A stretch of DNA of 64,000 nucleotides from Streptomyces neyagawaensis (lineage in GTDB: Bacteria; Actinomycetota; Actinomycetes; Streptomycetales; Streptomycetaceae): positions 1 to 64,000 of the forward strand of contig NZ_JAMGBG010000019.1 of assembly GCF_023516595.1 (NCBI RefSeq), written 5' to 3'. The notes beneath the pieces are model-generated. The model searched no databases, was not told the DNA's origin, and was given only the letters and a program-made list of their open reading frames with translations. Below, piece by piece: positions 51,305 to 59,491 of this stretch; within the stretch, counting starts at the first letter, position 1; each line of letters starts with the position of its first letter. A program made the translations under genes and the position numbers.

Positions 51305-53044
51305 CTAGACCCAGGTATCCAGCCACATCCGTGAACGCCAGCCGTCGATCGGGATGGGCTGCCCGGTGTACAGCGGCCAGAAGTAGATGAAGTTCCAGGT
51401 GATGAGGAGCACGAGCACGCCCGCCGCGGCGGCGCCGGCCACACGCCGGCGTTCCGTGGCCGCCGCGGGGCCGAGGACGGCGCCGACGAGCATCGCCACG
51501 GCCAGGCACAGGAAGGGCAGGAAGACGACGGCGTAGAAGTAGAAGATCGTGCGTTCCTGGTACAGGAACCAGGGGAGGTACCCGGCGGCGATCCCGCAGG
51601 CGATGGCGCCGGCGCGCCAGTCGCGGCGGAACAGCCAGCGCCACAGGACGTAGAGGGTCGCGAAGGCGGCGGCCCACCACAGCAGCGGGGTGCCGATGGC
51701 GAGGACCTCGCGGGCGCACTTCTCGACGGTGTCGGTCGGGCAGCCGTCCGTGCCGGGCGGCGGCGACTCGTAGAAGTACGAGACCGGCCGGCCGGCGATG
51801 ATCCAGCTCCACGGGTTCGACTGGTACGTGTGCGGCGACGACAGGCCCACATGGAACTCGTAGACCGCGTGCTCGTAGTGCCACAGGCTGCGCAGCCAGT
51901 CCGGCAGCCAGGCGAACCAGCCGCCCTTGCCCTCGGTCGCCGCCCAGTTGCGGTAGTAGCCGCCGGTGCCGTCGTCCGGGGAGACGATCCAGCCGGTCCA
52001 CGAGACCAGATAGGTGACGATCACCACCGGGACCGTCGACAGGAACGCCCAGCCCAGGTCGCGCTGGAGCGTTGCGATCAGCGGCTGACGGGCACCGGCG
52101 ACCTTGCGCGCCGAGTAGTCCCACAGCACCGTCATGATTCCGAAGAACACCAGGAAGTACAGGGCGTTCCACTTGGTGCCGAAGGCCAGGCCGAGGCAGA
52201 GCCCCGCCAGCAGCCGGTACGGGCGCAGGCCCAGCCGGGTCGTCTCCGCGACGAGCGGGTGGGGCCGTACGACCCCGTCGCCGTCCCGTGGCAGGGCCGC
52301 CGCCAGCCGCGCGCGTGCCTTGTCCCGGTCGATGACCAGACAGCCGAAGGCCGCCAGCACGAAGAACATCAGCACCTGGTCGAGCAGCGCCGTGCGGCTC
52401 ATCACGAAGTGCAGCCCGTCCACCGCCATCAGCCCGCCCGCCAGGCAGCCCAGGAACGTCGAGCGGAAGATCCGGCGGCCGATCCGGCACAGCATCAGCA
52501 CCGACAGCGTGCCGAGCACGGCCGTCATGAAGCGCCAGCCGAACGGGTTGAACCCGAACATCAGCTCGCCCAGACCGATGACGTACTTGCCGACGGGCGG
52601 GTGCACCACATACGCCGCATCCGTGGGGATCGGCACGTTCCCGTTGTTCTGGAGGATCAGCTCATTGGCGTTCTTGGCCCAGTTGACCTCGTATCCGCGG
52701 TGGACGATCGCCCACGCGTCCTTGGCGTAGTAGGTCTCGTCGAATATCACCGCTTTGGGGTTGCCCAGGTGCCAGAACCGCAGCAGCCCCGCGACCAGTG
52801 TCACCAGCAGCGGACCGCCCCACGCCGACCAGCGCACAAGGCGCTCGGCGAGACCCTCGCCCACCCCGATCGAGGCCCAGAAACGCGGGCCGGGCCGGGT
52901 GTACGGGGGCACGAGCCGGGCGCTCACGTCGCTTCTGCGCGGCGCCGAGTAGCCGAAACGGCGCAGCCGCTGCTGCCACGACGGCCGCTGGTCTTCGGTG
53001 GCCTGGTCCTGCCGGGTGTCCGTGGAGGACGCGGTACTGGTCAC
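51305..53044 (-). CDS. pmt: Polyprenol-phosphate-mannose protein mannosyltransferase
   Basis: GT39-type mannosyltransferase that O-mannosylates secreted proteins at the membrane. The 579-aa protein has many membrane helices. The acidic motif VIFDETYYAKDAW in the first external loop holds the catalytic Asp-Glu. RTALLDQVLMFFVLAAFGCL and LCLGLAFGTKWNALYFLVFF are family landmarks, and a C-terminal PMT_4TMC part (FLYQERTIFYFYAVVFLPFL) completes it. The start is a GTG (VTSTASSTD) with only a weak upstream GATGG. It is divergent from rsmI across about 108 bases, the same arrangement as Rv1002c/Rv1003 in mycobacteria. Confidence 0.94.
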   Translation of the reverse strand: MTSTASSTDTRQDQATEDQRPSWQQRLRRFGYSAPRRSDVSARLVPPYTRPGPRFWASIGVGEGLAERLVRWSAWGGPLLVTLVAGLLRFWHLGNPKAVIFDETYYAKDAWAIVHRGYEVNWAKNANELILQNNGNVPIPTDAAYVVHPPVGKYVIGLGELMFGFNPFGWRFMTAVLGTLSVLMLCRIGRRIFRSTFLGCLAGGLMAVDGLHFVMSRTALLDQVLMFFVLAAFGCLVIDRDKARARLAAALPRDGDGVVRPHPLVAETTRLGLRPYRLLAGLCLGLAFGTKWNALYFLVFFGIMTVLWDYSARKVAGARQPLIATLQRDLGWAFLSTVPVVIVTYLVSWTGWIVSPDDGTGGYYRNWAATEGKGGWFAWLPDWLRSLWHYEHAVYEFHVGLSSPHTYQSNPWSWIIAGRPVSYFYESPPPGTDGCPTDTVEKCAREVLAIGTPLLWWAAAFATLYVLWRWLFRRDWRAGAIACGIAAGYLPWFLYQERTIFYFYAVVFLPFLCLAVAMLVGAVLGPAAATERRRVAGAAAAGVLVLLITWNFIYFWPLYTGQPIPIDGWRSRMWLDTWV

Positions 53045-53152
53045 CGCGCCATCGTAGGGAACGCCGCTGTGGGAGTCCCGTGCGTCGGGGATGTGGCCCC
53101 GTCGCCTCCCGCGCTTCGCCCGCCTGCCCGAGCGGCTGGGAGGATGGGGGGT

Positions 53153-54001
53153 GTGACAGGAACCCTTGTGTTGGCAGGTACTCCCATCGGCGACGTCGCG
53201 GACGCCCCGCCCCGGCTGGCCGAGGAGCTGAGCGGTGCGGACGTGGTCGCCGCCGAGGACACCCGGCGGCTGCGCCGGCTCACCCAGGCGCTGGGTGTGC
53301 AGCCGAGCGGCCGGATCGTGTCGTACTTCGAGGGCAACGAGGCGGCGCGCACCCCGGAACTGGTCGAGGCGCTGGCCGGGGGCGCGCGGGTACTGCTCGT
53401 CACGGACGCGGGGATGCCGTCGGTCTCCGACCCCGGGTACCGGCTGGTCGCGGCGGCTGTCGAGAAGGACATCCGGGTCACCGCCGTCCCCGGCCCCTCC
53501 GCCGTGCTCACCGCACTGGCCCTGTCCGGTCTGCCCGTCGACCGTTTCTGCTTCGAGGGCTTCCTGCCGCGCAAGGCGGGCGAGCGGCTCGGCCGGCTCC
53601 GCGAGGTCGCCGACGAGCGCCGCACCCTCGTCTACTTCGAGGCCCCCCACCGCCTCGACGCGACGCTCACCGCGATGGCCGAGGTCTTCGGCGCGGGGCG
53701 CCGTGCCGCGGTCTGCCGCGAGTTGACCAAGACGTACGAGGAGATCAAGCGGGGCCCCCTCGGAGAGCTGGCCGCCTGGGCGGCGGAGGGGGTGCGCGGC
53801 GAGATCACGGTCGTGGTCGAGGGCGCGCCGGAGAAGGGCCCGGAGGAACTGGACGCGGCCGAGCTGGTCCGACGGGTGCGGGTGCGGGAGGAGGCGGGGG
53901 AGCGGCGCAAGGAGGCGATCGCCGCGGTGGCGGTGGAGGCGGGGGTGCCGAAGCGGGAGGTGTTCGACGCGGTCGTTGCCGCAAAGCGGGGGGCGCCGTA
54001 G
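53153..54001 (+). CDS. rsmI: 16S rRNA 2'-O-methyltransferase RsmI
   Basis: Methylates the ribose of C1402 in 16S rRNA using SAM. The 282-aa protein is of the tetrapyrrole-methylase fold: LVLAGTPIGDVADAPPRLAEEL, ADVVAAEDTRRLRRL, VLLVTDAGMPSVSDPGYRLV, AVPGPSAVLTALALSGLP, FEGFLPRKAGER and VYFEAPHRL are the expected blocks. The GTG start has GGGAGG nine bases upstream. A slightly earlier ATG is too close to that site. The stop codon TAG lies at the border of repeat copy 4. Confidence 0.94.
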   Translation: MTGTLVLAGTPIGDVADAPPRLAEELSGADVVAAEDTRRLRRLTQALGVQPSGRIVSYFEGNEAARTPELVEALAGGARVLLVTDAGMPSVSDPGYRLVAAAVEKDIRVTAVPGPSAVLTALALSGLPVDRFCFEGFLPRKAGERLGRLREVADERRTLVYFEAPHRLDATLTAMAEVFGAGRRAAVCRELTKTYEEIKRGPLGELAAWAAEGVRGEITVVVEGAPEKGPEELDAAELVRRVRVREEAGERRKEAIAAVAVEAGVPKREVFDAVVAAKRGAP

Positions 54002-54174
54002 GGGTGCGGGTTCGTTGCCGGGTGCGGGTGGTTCGTGGTTGCTCGAGCAGTTCCCCGCGCCCCTGAAGGGAACGGGCCTGCGGCCCGCCCTTCATCCTGA
54101 AAAGCACGGGGCGCAGCCCCGGTCGCTTTTCAGGGGCGCGGGGAACTGCGCGATCAGCCCCCACCCACCCGCAC
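54001..54174. repeat. Interspersed repeat copy 4
   Basis: Left arm GAGCAGTTCCCCGCGCCCCT and right arm GGGGCGCGGGGAACTGCGCG surround two hairpins in the opposite order to copies 2, 3 and 5: the GGCCTGCGGCCCGCC module comes first, then AAAAGCACGGGGCGCAGCCC. It is bordered by GGGTGCGGGTGG and CCACCCACCCGCAC. Confidence 0.92.
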
Positions 54175-54365
54175 TCCGAGGGACCGCTCCCATGCCCCGG
54201 TAAAGCCATGCAAAGCGCGGGTCTCGGACGGGGGGTCTTCCCACAAAGGGAGGCCAAATCGGCTTCAACAGACGGCAGGTCGGGTGCATTCGGCCCCGCC
54301 CCGGGCGTCCACTGGTCGTGAGGGCATACAAGGTCCTCACGGTCCAGCGGACAAAAGGAGCTGGC

Positions 54366-54800
54366 ATGACCGAGATCGCAGAGCGGGCCGTACTACGGAG
54401 CACCGCCACCGCTGTCGTTCACGAGTCGTATTCGTTCGCCTGCATGCGCTGCGGGCACGGCTGGGAGCAGTCGTACGAGATAGAGCACCACAACGACGCC
54501 CAGGGGCACGACTTCGTGATGTACGTGGCCGACGGTCATGTCGTGCCGTCGCCGCTGTCGCGGCCCACCTGCCAGAACTGCGACGGTCATGTCGTACGGA
54601 TCATGCGCGCCGGCCAGGTCTCCTCGGTGCGGGACGCCGAGCGGCGCCGGACCGTGCCGAAGCCCCGCCCGGTCGAGACCCCGTCCGACGAGACGGAGGC
54701 CGGGCGGACCGAGGCACCGTCGGGTGAGAAGCCGGCCACCGGACACCACCACTGGCACCTCTCCGACCTCCTGCACCCCTTCCACCGCAAGGCGAGCTGA
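54366..54800 (+). CDS. Zinc-ribbon protein of unknown function
   Basis: A 144-aa protein with two CxxC pairs (FACMRCGHGWEQSYEIEHHN and RPTCQNCDGHVVRIMRAG) that probably bind one zinc. A polar Pro/Glu/Arg-rich tail ends in a His-rich HHHWHLSDLLHPFHRK. I do not recognise a named family; proteins of this type are common in Streptomyces. AAAGGAGC lies just before the ATG. A 7-bp inverted repeat (CGTGAGG at 54317, CCTCACG at 54335) frames the presumed promoter. It sits between rsmI and tatD. Confidence 0.82.
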   Translation: MTEIAERAVLRSTATAVVHESYSFACMRCGHGWEQSYEIEHHNDAQGHDFVMYVADGHVVPSPLSRPTCQNCDGHVVRIMRAGQVSSVRDAERRRTVPKPRPVETPSDETEAGRTEAPSGEKPATGHHHWHLSDLLHPFHRKAS

Positions 54801-54852
54801 CCCCCGGCGAGCCTGCGCAAGGCGAGCCGTCCTCCCCCCGGCGAGCCTTGAG

Positions 54853-54893
54853 GGCATGCCCCGATCCGGCGATTCGTAGGATCGGGGCATGCC
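54853..54893 (+). promoter_or_regulatory. 15-bp inverted repeat over the tatD promoter and start codon
   Basis: GGCATGCCCCGATCC and GGATCGGGGCATGCC are perfect 15-bp arms with an 11-base spacer. The right arm includes the tatD ATG. TAGGAT at 54877-54882 is exactly six bases before that ATG, so the repeat could be a DNA operator at a leaderless promoter, or an RNA hairpin if transcription starts further upstream. Confidence 0.8.
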
Positions 54894-55791
54894 TTCGAAC
54901 GACTCCGGCACCGCCTCCGCCAAGCAGGACAAGAACGCCGCGCCCCCGCTGCCCGCACCCCTCCAGGTGCTCGTCGCGGACTCGCACACCCATCTGGACA
55001 TGCAGTCCGGCACCGTCGAGGAGGGCCTCGCGAAGGCCGCCTCCGTGGGGGTGACGACGGTCGTGCAGGTCGGCTGCGACATCAAGGGGTCGCGGTGGGC
55101 CGCCGAGACGGCCGCCCGGTACGACGCCGTCCACGCCACCGTCGCCCTCCACCCCAACGAGGCCCCGCGCATCGTGCACGGCGACCCCGACGGCTGGTCC
55201 CGGCAGGGGGCGCGCGCCGCCGGCGGTGACGCCGCCCTCGACGAGGCGCTCGCCGAGATCGACCGGCTGGCCGCGCTGCCGCAGGTCAAGGGCGTCGGCG
55301 AGACGGGGCTCGACTACTTCCGGACCGGCCCGGAGGGCAAGGCCGCCCAGGAGCGGTCGTTCCGCGCGCACATCGAGATCGCCAAGCGGCACGGCAAGGC
55401 CCTGGTCATCCACGACCGCGACGCCCACGAGGACGTGCTGCGCGTCCTGAAGGAGGAGGGCGCGCCCGAGCGGACCGTCTTCCACTGCTACTCCGGCGAC
55501 GCCGCCATGGCCGCGATCTGCGCCGAGCACGGCTACTTCATGTCCTTCGCCGGGAACATGACCTTCAAGAACGCGCAGCCGCTGCGCGACGCCCTCGCCG
55601 TCGCCCCCCTCGAACTCGTCCTCGTGGAGACCGACGCGCCGTTCCTGACGCCCGCGCCGTACCGCGGACGGCCCAACGCGCCGTATCTCATTCCGGTCAC
55701 GGTCCGGGCGATGGCCGCGGTGCGCGGCATCGACGAGGACGCCCTGGCGACGGCGATCGCGGCGAACACGGCGAGGGCGTTCGATTACTGA
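54889..55791 (+). CDS. tatD: TatD family metal-dependent DNase
   Basis: TIM-barrel metal-dependent hydrolase of 300 aa of the TatD DNase family. Metal ligands are seen in DSHTHLDMQ (HxH), GVGETGLDYF (Glu), VIHDRDAHEDVLRVL (His), HCYSGDAAMA (His), and VLVETDAPFLTP (Asp). The first ~30 residues are a polar extension. The start is in the right arm of a 15-bp inverted repeat. rpfB, ksgA and ispE follow on the same strand, the same order as in mycobacteria. Confidence 0.93.
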   Translation: MPSNDSGTASAKQDKNAAPPLPAPLQVLVADSHTHLDMQSGTVEEGLAKAASVGVTTVVQVGCDIKGSRWAAETAARYDAVHATVALHPNEAPRIVHGDPDGWSRQGARAAGGDAALDEALAEIDRLAALPQVKGVGETGLDYFRTGPEGKAAQERSFRAHIEIAKRHGKALVIHDRDAHEDVLRVLKEEGAPERTVFHCYSGDAAMAAICAEHGYFMSFAGNMTFKNAQPLRDALAVAPLELVLVETDAPFLTPAPYRGRPNAPYLIPVTVRAMAAVRGIDEDALATAIAANTARAFDY

Positions 55792-55947
55792 CGGATCACG
55801 CCCCGTCGGCCGTACGGGGGACGCGAAAAGATGATGAGCGCCCCCGTGTCGCGACACTGTGTGACCGCGTTGCTTGGGAGGGTGACCGCCGTCCGCTAGG
55901 TTCACGTCGCCCGACCCGGACCCGGATCGCCTCTGGAGCGTGTCGTC

Positions 55948-57300
55948 GTGAGCAACGTGAAGTCCTCACCGCCGTCGCCGTACGAGACCTACGACACCCA
56001 CCGGACGTACGACACCCCCGAGCCGCCGCGCCCGCGCCCGCAGCCGCACGACGCCGAGACCCGGCCGTACGGCGTCCACGGGGACACGGGCGTCCCGGGG
56101 GACACCTACCGCCCCGCCTACGAGGCCGGAGCGGACACCGAGGCGGGCAGCCCGGCGGGGCCCGGCGGCTCCCGGCAGGCGGTGCGGCGCAGACGGGCCG
56201 CGGACCGGCCGGGCTCGCTGCGGCGGCTGGTGCCGCAGGCCCTGGTGGTGGCGTTCCTCGCCGGCGGGACCTCCGCGTTCGTGGCGAAGGACAAGGCGAT
56301 CGAGCTGACCGTCGACGGCAAGCCGCGCACCCTGCACACCTTCGCCGACGACGTCGCCGAACTCCTCGCCGACGAGGGCGTCGCCTTCGGTACGCACGAC
56401 GTCGTCGCCCCCGCCCCCGGCACCGCCCTGACCAGCGGCGACGAGGTCGCCGTGCTCTACGGCCGGCCCGTCCGCCTCACCCTCGACGGCCACCGGCGCG
56501 AGGTGTGGACGACCGCCCGCACGGTCGACGGGGCGCTCCAGCAGCTCGGGGTGCGCGCGGAGGGCGCGTACGTCTCCACCTCGCGCTCCCAGCGGATCGG
56601 GCGCGCGGGCCTGGAACTGGACGTGCGCACCGAGCGGACCGTCACCGTCATGGCGGACGGGCGGACGCGGACGGTCCGCACCAACGCGGCGACGGTCGGG
56701 GAGGCCGTGGCGGAGGCCGGGGTCACCCTGCGCGAACAGGACACCACCTCCGTCCCGCCGACGAGCTTCCCCCGCGACGGGCAGACGGTCACCGTGCTGC
56801 GGGTGACCGGCTCGACGGAGGTGCGGGAGGAGCCGATCCCGTTCCGGGTGCACCGCACCGAGAACCCCTCGCTCTTCCAGGGCACCGAGGTCGTCGAGCG
56901 GGCCGGCCGGCCGGGGACCCGGCGTGTCACGTACGCGCTCCGCACGGTCAACGGGGTCGCCCAGCGGCCCCGGCTGATGCGGACCGAGGTGGTGCGGGAG
57001 CCGCAGGACCGGATCGTGAAGGTGGGGACGAAGCGGCTGCCGACGTCCGTGGCCGGGGCGGACGGGCTGAACTGGGCGGCTCTGGCAGCGTGCGAGTCGG
57101 GAGGCCGGCCGAACGCGGTGGACCCGTCCGGCACGTACGGGGGGCTCTACCAGTTCGACACGCACACCTGGCAGAGCCTCGGGGGCCGGGGCCGCCCCCA
57201 GGACGCGTCGGCAGCGGAACAGACGATGCGGGCGAAGAAGCTGTACGCGCAGCGGGGGGCGAGCCCGTGGCCCCACTGCGGGGCGCGGCTTCGGGGATGA
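55948..57300 (+). CDS. rpfB: Resuscitation-promoting factor, RpfB type
   Basis: Secreted or membrane-anchored muralytic protein that promotes regrowth of dormant cells or spores. The 450-aa product has a Tyr/Pro-rich cytoplasmic head and one membrane segment (LVPQALVVAFLAGGTSAFVA). Three DUF348 repeats follow (AIELTVDGKPRTLHTFADDV, VRLTLDGHRREVWTTARTVD, RTVTVMADGRTRTVRTNAAT). A G5 domain (EEPIPFRVHRTENPSLFQGT) and a transglycosylase-like Rpf domain (NWAALAACESGGRPNAVDPS, GLYQFDTHTWQSLGG) complete it. The catalytic Glu is in CESGG. The GTG start has GGAG nine bases upstream. No c-di-AMP riboswitch is visible. The long repeat copy 5 follows the stop. Confidence 0.95.
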   Translation: MSNVKSSPPSPYETYDTHRTYDTPEPPRPRPQPHDAETRPYGVHGDTGVPGDTYRPAYEAGADTEAGSPAGPGGSRQAVRRRRAADRPGSLRRLVPQALVVAFLAGGTSAFVAKDKAIELTVDGKPRTLHTFADDVAELLADEGVAFGTHDVVAPAPGTALTSGDEVAVLYGRPVRLTLDGHRREVWTTARTVDGALQQLGVRAEGAYVSTSRSQRIGRAGLELDVRTERTVTVMADGRTRTVRTNAATVGEAVAEAGVTLREQDTTSVPPTSFPRDGQTVTVLRVTGSTEVREEPIPFRVHRTENPSLFQGTEVVERAGRPGTRRVTYALRTVNGVAQRPRLMRTEVVREPQDRIVKVGTKRLPTSVAGADGLNWAALAACESGGRPNAVDPSGTYGGLYQFDTHTWQSLGGRGRPQDASAAEQTMRAKKLYAQRGASPWPHCGARLRG

Positions 57301-57325
57301 GCGGTGCGCGCCTTCGGGATGAGCG

Positions 57326-57553
57326 GGGCGCCTGGTAGCTCGGGGGTGCGTGTTCGTTGGCGGCCGCGGGTGAGTGGGGGTTGTTCGCGCAGTTCCCCGC
57401 GCCCCTGAAAAGCGACCGGGGCTGCGCCCCGTGCTTTTCAGGATGAAGGGCGGGCCGCAGGCCCAAGCCTTCAGGGGCGCGGGGAACTGCGCGAGAAACC
57501 ACACACCACCCGCACCCGCCAACGAACACGCACCCCCGAGCTACCAGGCGCCC
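57326..57553. repeat. Interspersed repeat copy 5, longest, with 38-bp outer arms
   Basis: Perfect 38-bp outer arms (57326-57363 and 57516-57553) enclose the standard element with the GCGCAGTTCCCCGCGCCCCT and GGGGCGCGGGGAACTGCGC arms and two inner hairpins. The whole 228-bp unit is one nested palindrome and ends nine bases before the ksgA -10 box. Confidence 0.95.
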
Positions 57554-57574
57554 GGCCCCCGTACCCTGGTGCTC

Positions 57575-58495
57575 GTGAGCAGCCCCACCCCCGACGCCCT
57601 CCTGGGCCCCGCCGACGTCCGCGAACTCGCGGCAGCGCTCGGTGTGCGGCCCACCAAGCAGCGCGGCCAGAACTTCGTGATCGACGCGAACACGGTGCGC
57701 CGGATCGTGCGCACCGCGGACGTCCGCCCGGACGATGTCGTCGTGGAGGTGGGACCGGGCCTCGGCTCCCTGACACTCGCGCTGCTGGAGGTCGCCGACC
57801 GGGTGACCGCCGTCGAGATCGACGACGTCCTCGCCGCCGCGCTCCCCGCGACGATCACCGCCCGGATGCCGGCCCGCGCCGACCGTTTCGCCCTCGTGCA
57901 CTCGGACGCGATGCACGTCGCCGAGCTGCCCGGCCCGGCGCCCACCGCCCTCGTCGCGAACCTCCCGTACAACGTCGCGGTCCCCGTGCTGCTGCACATG
58001 CTGGACACGTTCCCGACGATCGAGCGCACCCTGGTGATGGTGCAGGCCGAGGTCGCCGACCGGCTCGCCGCCGGGCCCGGCTCGAAGGTGTACGGCGTCC
58101 CCTCGGTGAAGGCGAACTGGTACGCGGAGGTCAAGCGGGCCGGCGCGATCGGCCGGAACGTCTTCTGGCCGGCGCCGAACGTCGACAGCGGCCTCGTGTC
58201 GCTCGTCCGCCGCACCGAACCGATCAAGACGACCGCGACGAAGGCCGAGGTCTTCGCCGTCGTCGACGCGGCGTTCGCCCAGCGGCGCAAGACGCTGCGC
58301 GCCGCCCTCGCCGGATGGGCGGGCTCCGCCGCCGCCGCCGAGGCCGCGCTCGTCGCCGCCGGTGTCTCCCCGCAGGCCCGCGGCGAGGCCCTGACCGTCG
58401 AGGAGTTCGCCGCGATCGCCGAGAACCGCGCCGACGCCGACGCCCTCGACACCGCCCAGCACGCCCAGCACACCGAGGAGTCCCGCCCGTCGTGA
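57575..58495 (+). CDS. rsmA: 16S rRNA dimethyladenosine transferase KsgA/RsmA
   Basis: Dimethylates A1518 and A1519 of 16S rRNA late in 30S assembly. The 306-aa protein has the [17 protein letters not shown] start, the SAM loop [25 protein letters not shown], the catalytic [13 protein letters not shown], and [12 protein letters not shown] with [10 protein letters not shown] near the C-terminus. The GTG start follows TACCCT by seven bases and lacks a ribosome binding site, so it is likely leaderless. Its stop overlaps the ispE start by four bases. Confidence 0.95.
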   Translation: MSSPTPDALLGPADVRELAAALGVRPTKQRGQNFVIDANTVRRIVRTADVRPDDVVVEVGPGLGSLTLALLEVADRVTAVEIDDVLAAALPATITARMPARADRFALVHSDAMHVAELPGPAPTALVANLPYNVAVPVLLHMLDTFPTIERTLVMVQAEVADRLAAGPGSKVYGVPSVKANWYAEVKRAGAIGRNVFWPAPNVDSGLVSLVRRTEPIKTTATKAEVFAVVDAAFAQRRKTLRAALAGWAGSAAAAEAALVAAGVSPQARGEALTVEEFAAIAENRADADALDTAQHAQHTEESRPS

Positions 58496-59394
58496 GCGTC
58501 ACCGTCCGCGTGCCCGCCAAGGTCAACGTCCAGCTCGCGGTCGGCGGCGCCCGCCCCGACGGGTTCCACGACCTGGCCAACGTCTTCCTCGCCGTCGGGC
58601 TGTACGACGAGGTCACCGCCACCCCCGCCGACGAACTGACCGTCACCTGCGAGGGCCCCGGCGCCGACCAGGTCCCGATGGACCGCACCAACCTCGCCGC
58701 CAGGGCCGCGCTCGCCCTCGCCGCACGCCACGGCATCGACCCGGCCGTGCGGCTGCACATCGCCAAGGACATCCCCGTGGCGGGCGGCATGGCCGGCGGC
58801 AGCGCGGACGCCGCGGGCGCGCTGGTCGCGTGCGACGCGCTGTGGGGGACCGGCGCCTCCCGTGCGGAACTCCTCGACATCTGCGCCGAGTTGGGCAGCG
58901 ACGTGCCGTTCAGCCTGGTGGGCGGGGCGGCGCTCGGCACCGGGCGCGGCGAGCGGCTGACGCCGCTGGAGGTGGGCGGCGTCTTCCACTGGGTGTTCGC
59001 GGTCGCGGACGGCGGGCTCTCCACCCCGGCCGTGTACCGGGAGTTCGACCGGCTCCACGAGAACGACGAGGTACCCGAGCCCGTCGCCTCCCAGACGCTG
59101 CTCGACGCGCTCGCCAAGGGCGACGTCGACGCCCTCGCGGCGTTCCTGCCCGGCTCCAACGACCTCCAGCCCGCCGCCCTCTCCCTGTTCCCGCAGCTGG
59201 CCGACACCCTCGCCGCGGGCCGGGCGGCCGGGGCGCTCGCCGCCCTCGTCTCCGGCTCCGGGCCGACCACGGCCTTCCTCGCCCGTGACGCCGCCTCGGC
59301 GCACACCGTCGCCGAGGGGCTCCGCACCGCCGGCGTGTGCAAGGCGGCCCGCGTGGCCGCCTCCCCTGCGCCGGGCGCGACGATCCTCCCGTAG
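58492..59394 (+). CDS. ispE: 4-diphosphocytidyl-2-C-methyl-D-erythritol kinase
   Basis: GHMP kinase of the MEP isoprenoid pathway. The 300-aa protein shows [24 protein letters not shown] at the start (substrate Lys and Asn), the GHMP ATP loop [31 protein letters not shown] with the catalytic Asp, and the C-terminal [13 protein letters not shown]. All motifs are complete. It begins with GTG in a 4-base overlap with the ksgA stop and closes the tatD-rpfB-ksgA-ispE block. Confidence 0.95.
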   Translation: MSVTVRVPAKVNVQLAVGGARPDGFHDLANVFLAVGLYDEVTATPADELTVTCEGPGADQVPMDRTNLAARAALALAARHGIDPAVRLHIAKDIPVAGGMAGGSADAAGALVACDALWGTGASRAELLDICAELGSDVPFSLVGGAALGTGRGERLTPLEVGGVFHWVFAVADGGLSTPAVYREFDRLHENDEVPEPVASQTLLDALAKGDVDALAAFLPGSNDLQPAALSLFPQLADTLAAGRAAGALAALVSGSGPTTAFLARDAASAHTVAEGLRTAGVCKAARVAASPAPGATILP

Positions 59395-59424
59395 CGCCCG
59401 GGCCCCACGGGGGCCCAACCGCAC

Positions 59425-59447
59425 GTACTCAGACCCGACTTGAGTAC
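59425..59447 (+). promoter_or_regulatory. Inverted repeat upstream of the acyltransferase gene
   Basis: GTACTCA-N9-TGAGTAC, perfect 7-bp arms, lies about 45 bases before the acyltransferase ATG. It is a candidate operator for an unknown regulator. Confidence 0.5.
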
Positions 59448-59491
59448 CTGAGCGCTGCCCGCCGCCCGGGGTGCCGCGCGACCGTACTCCC

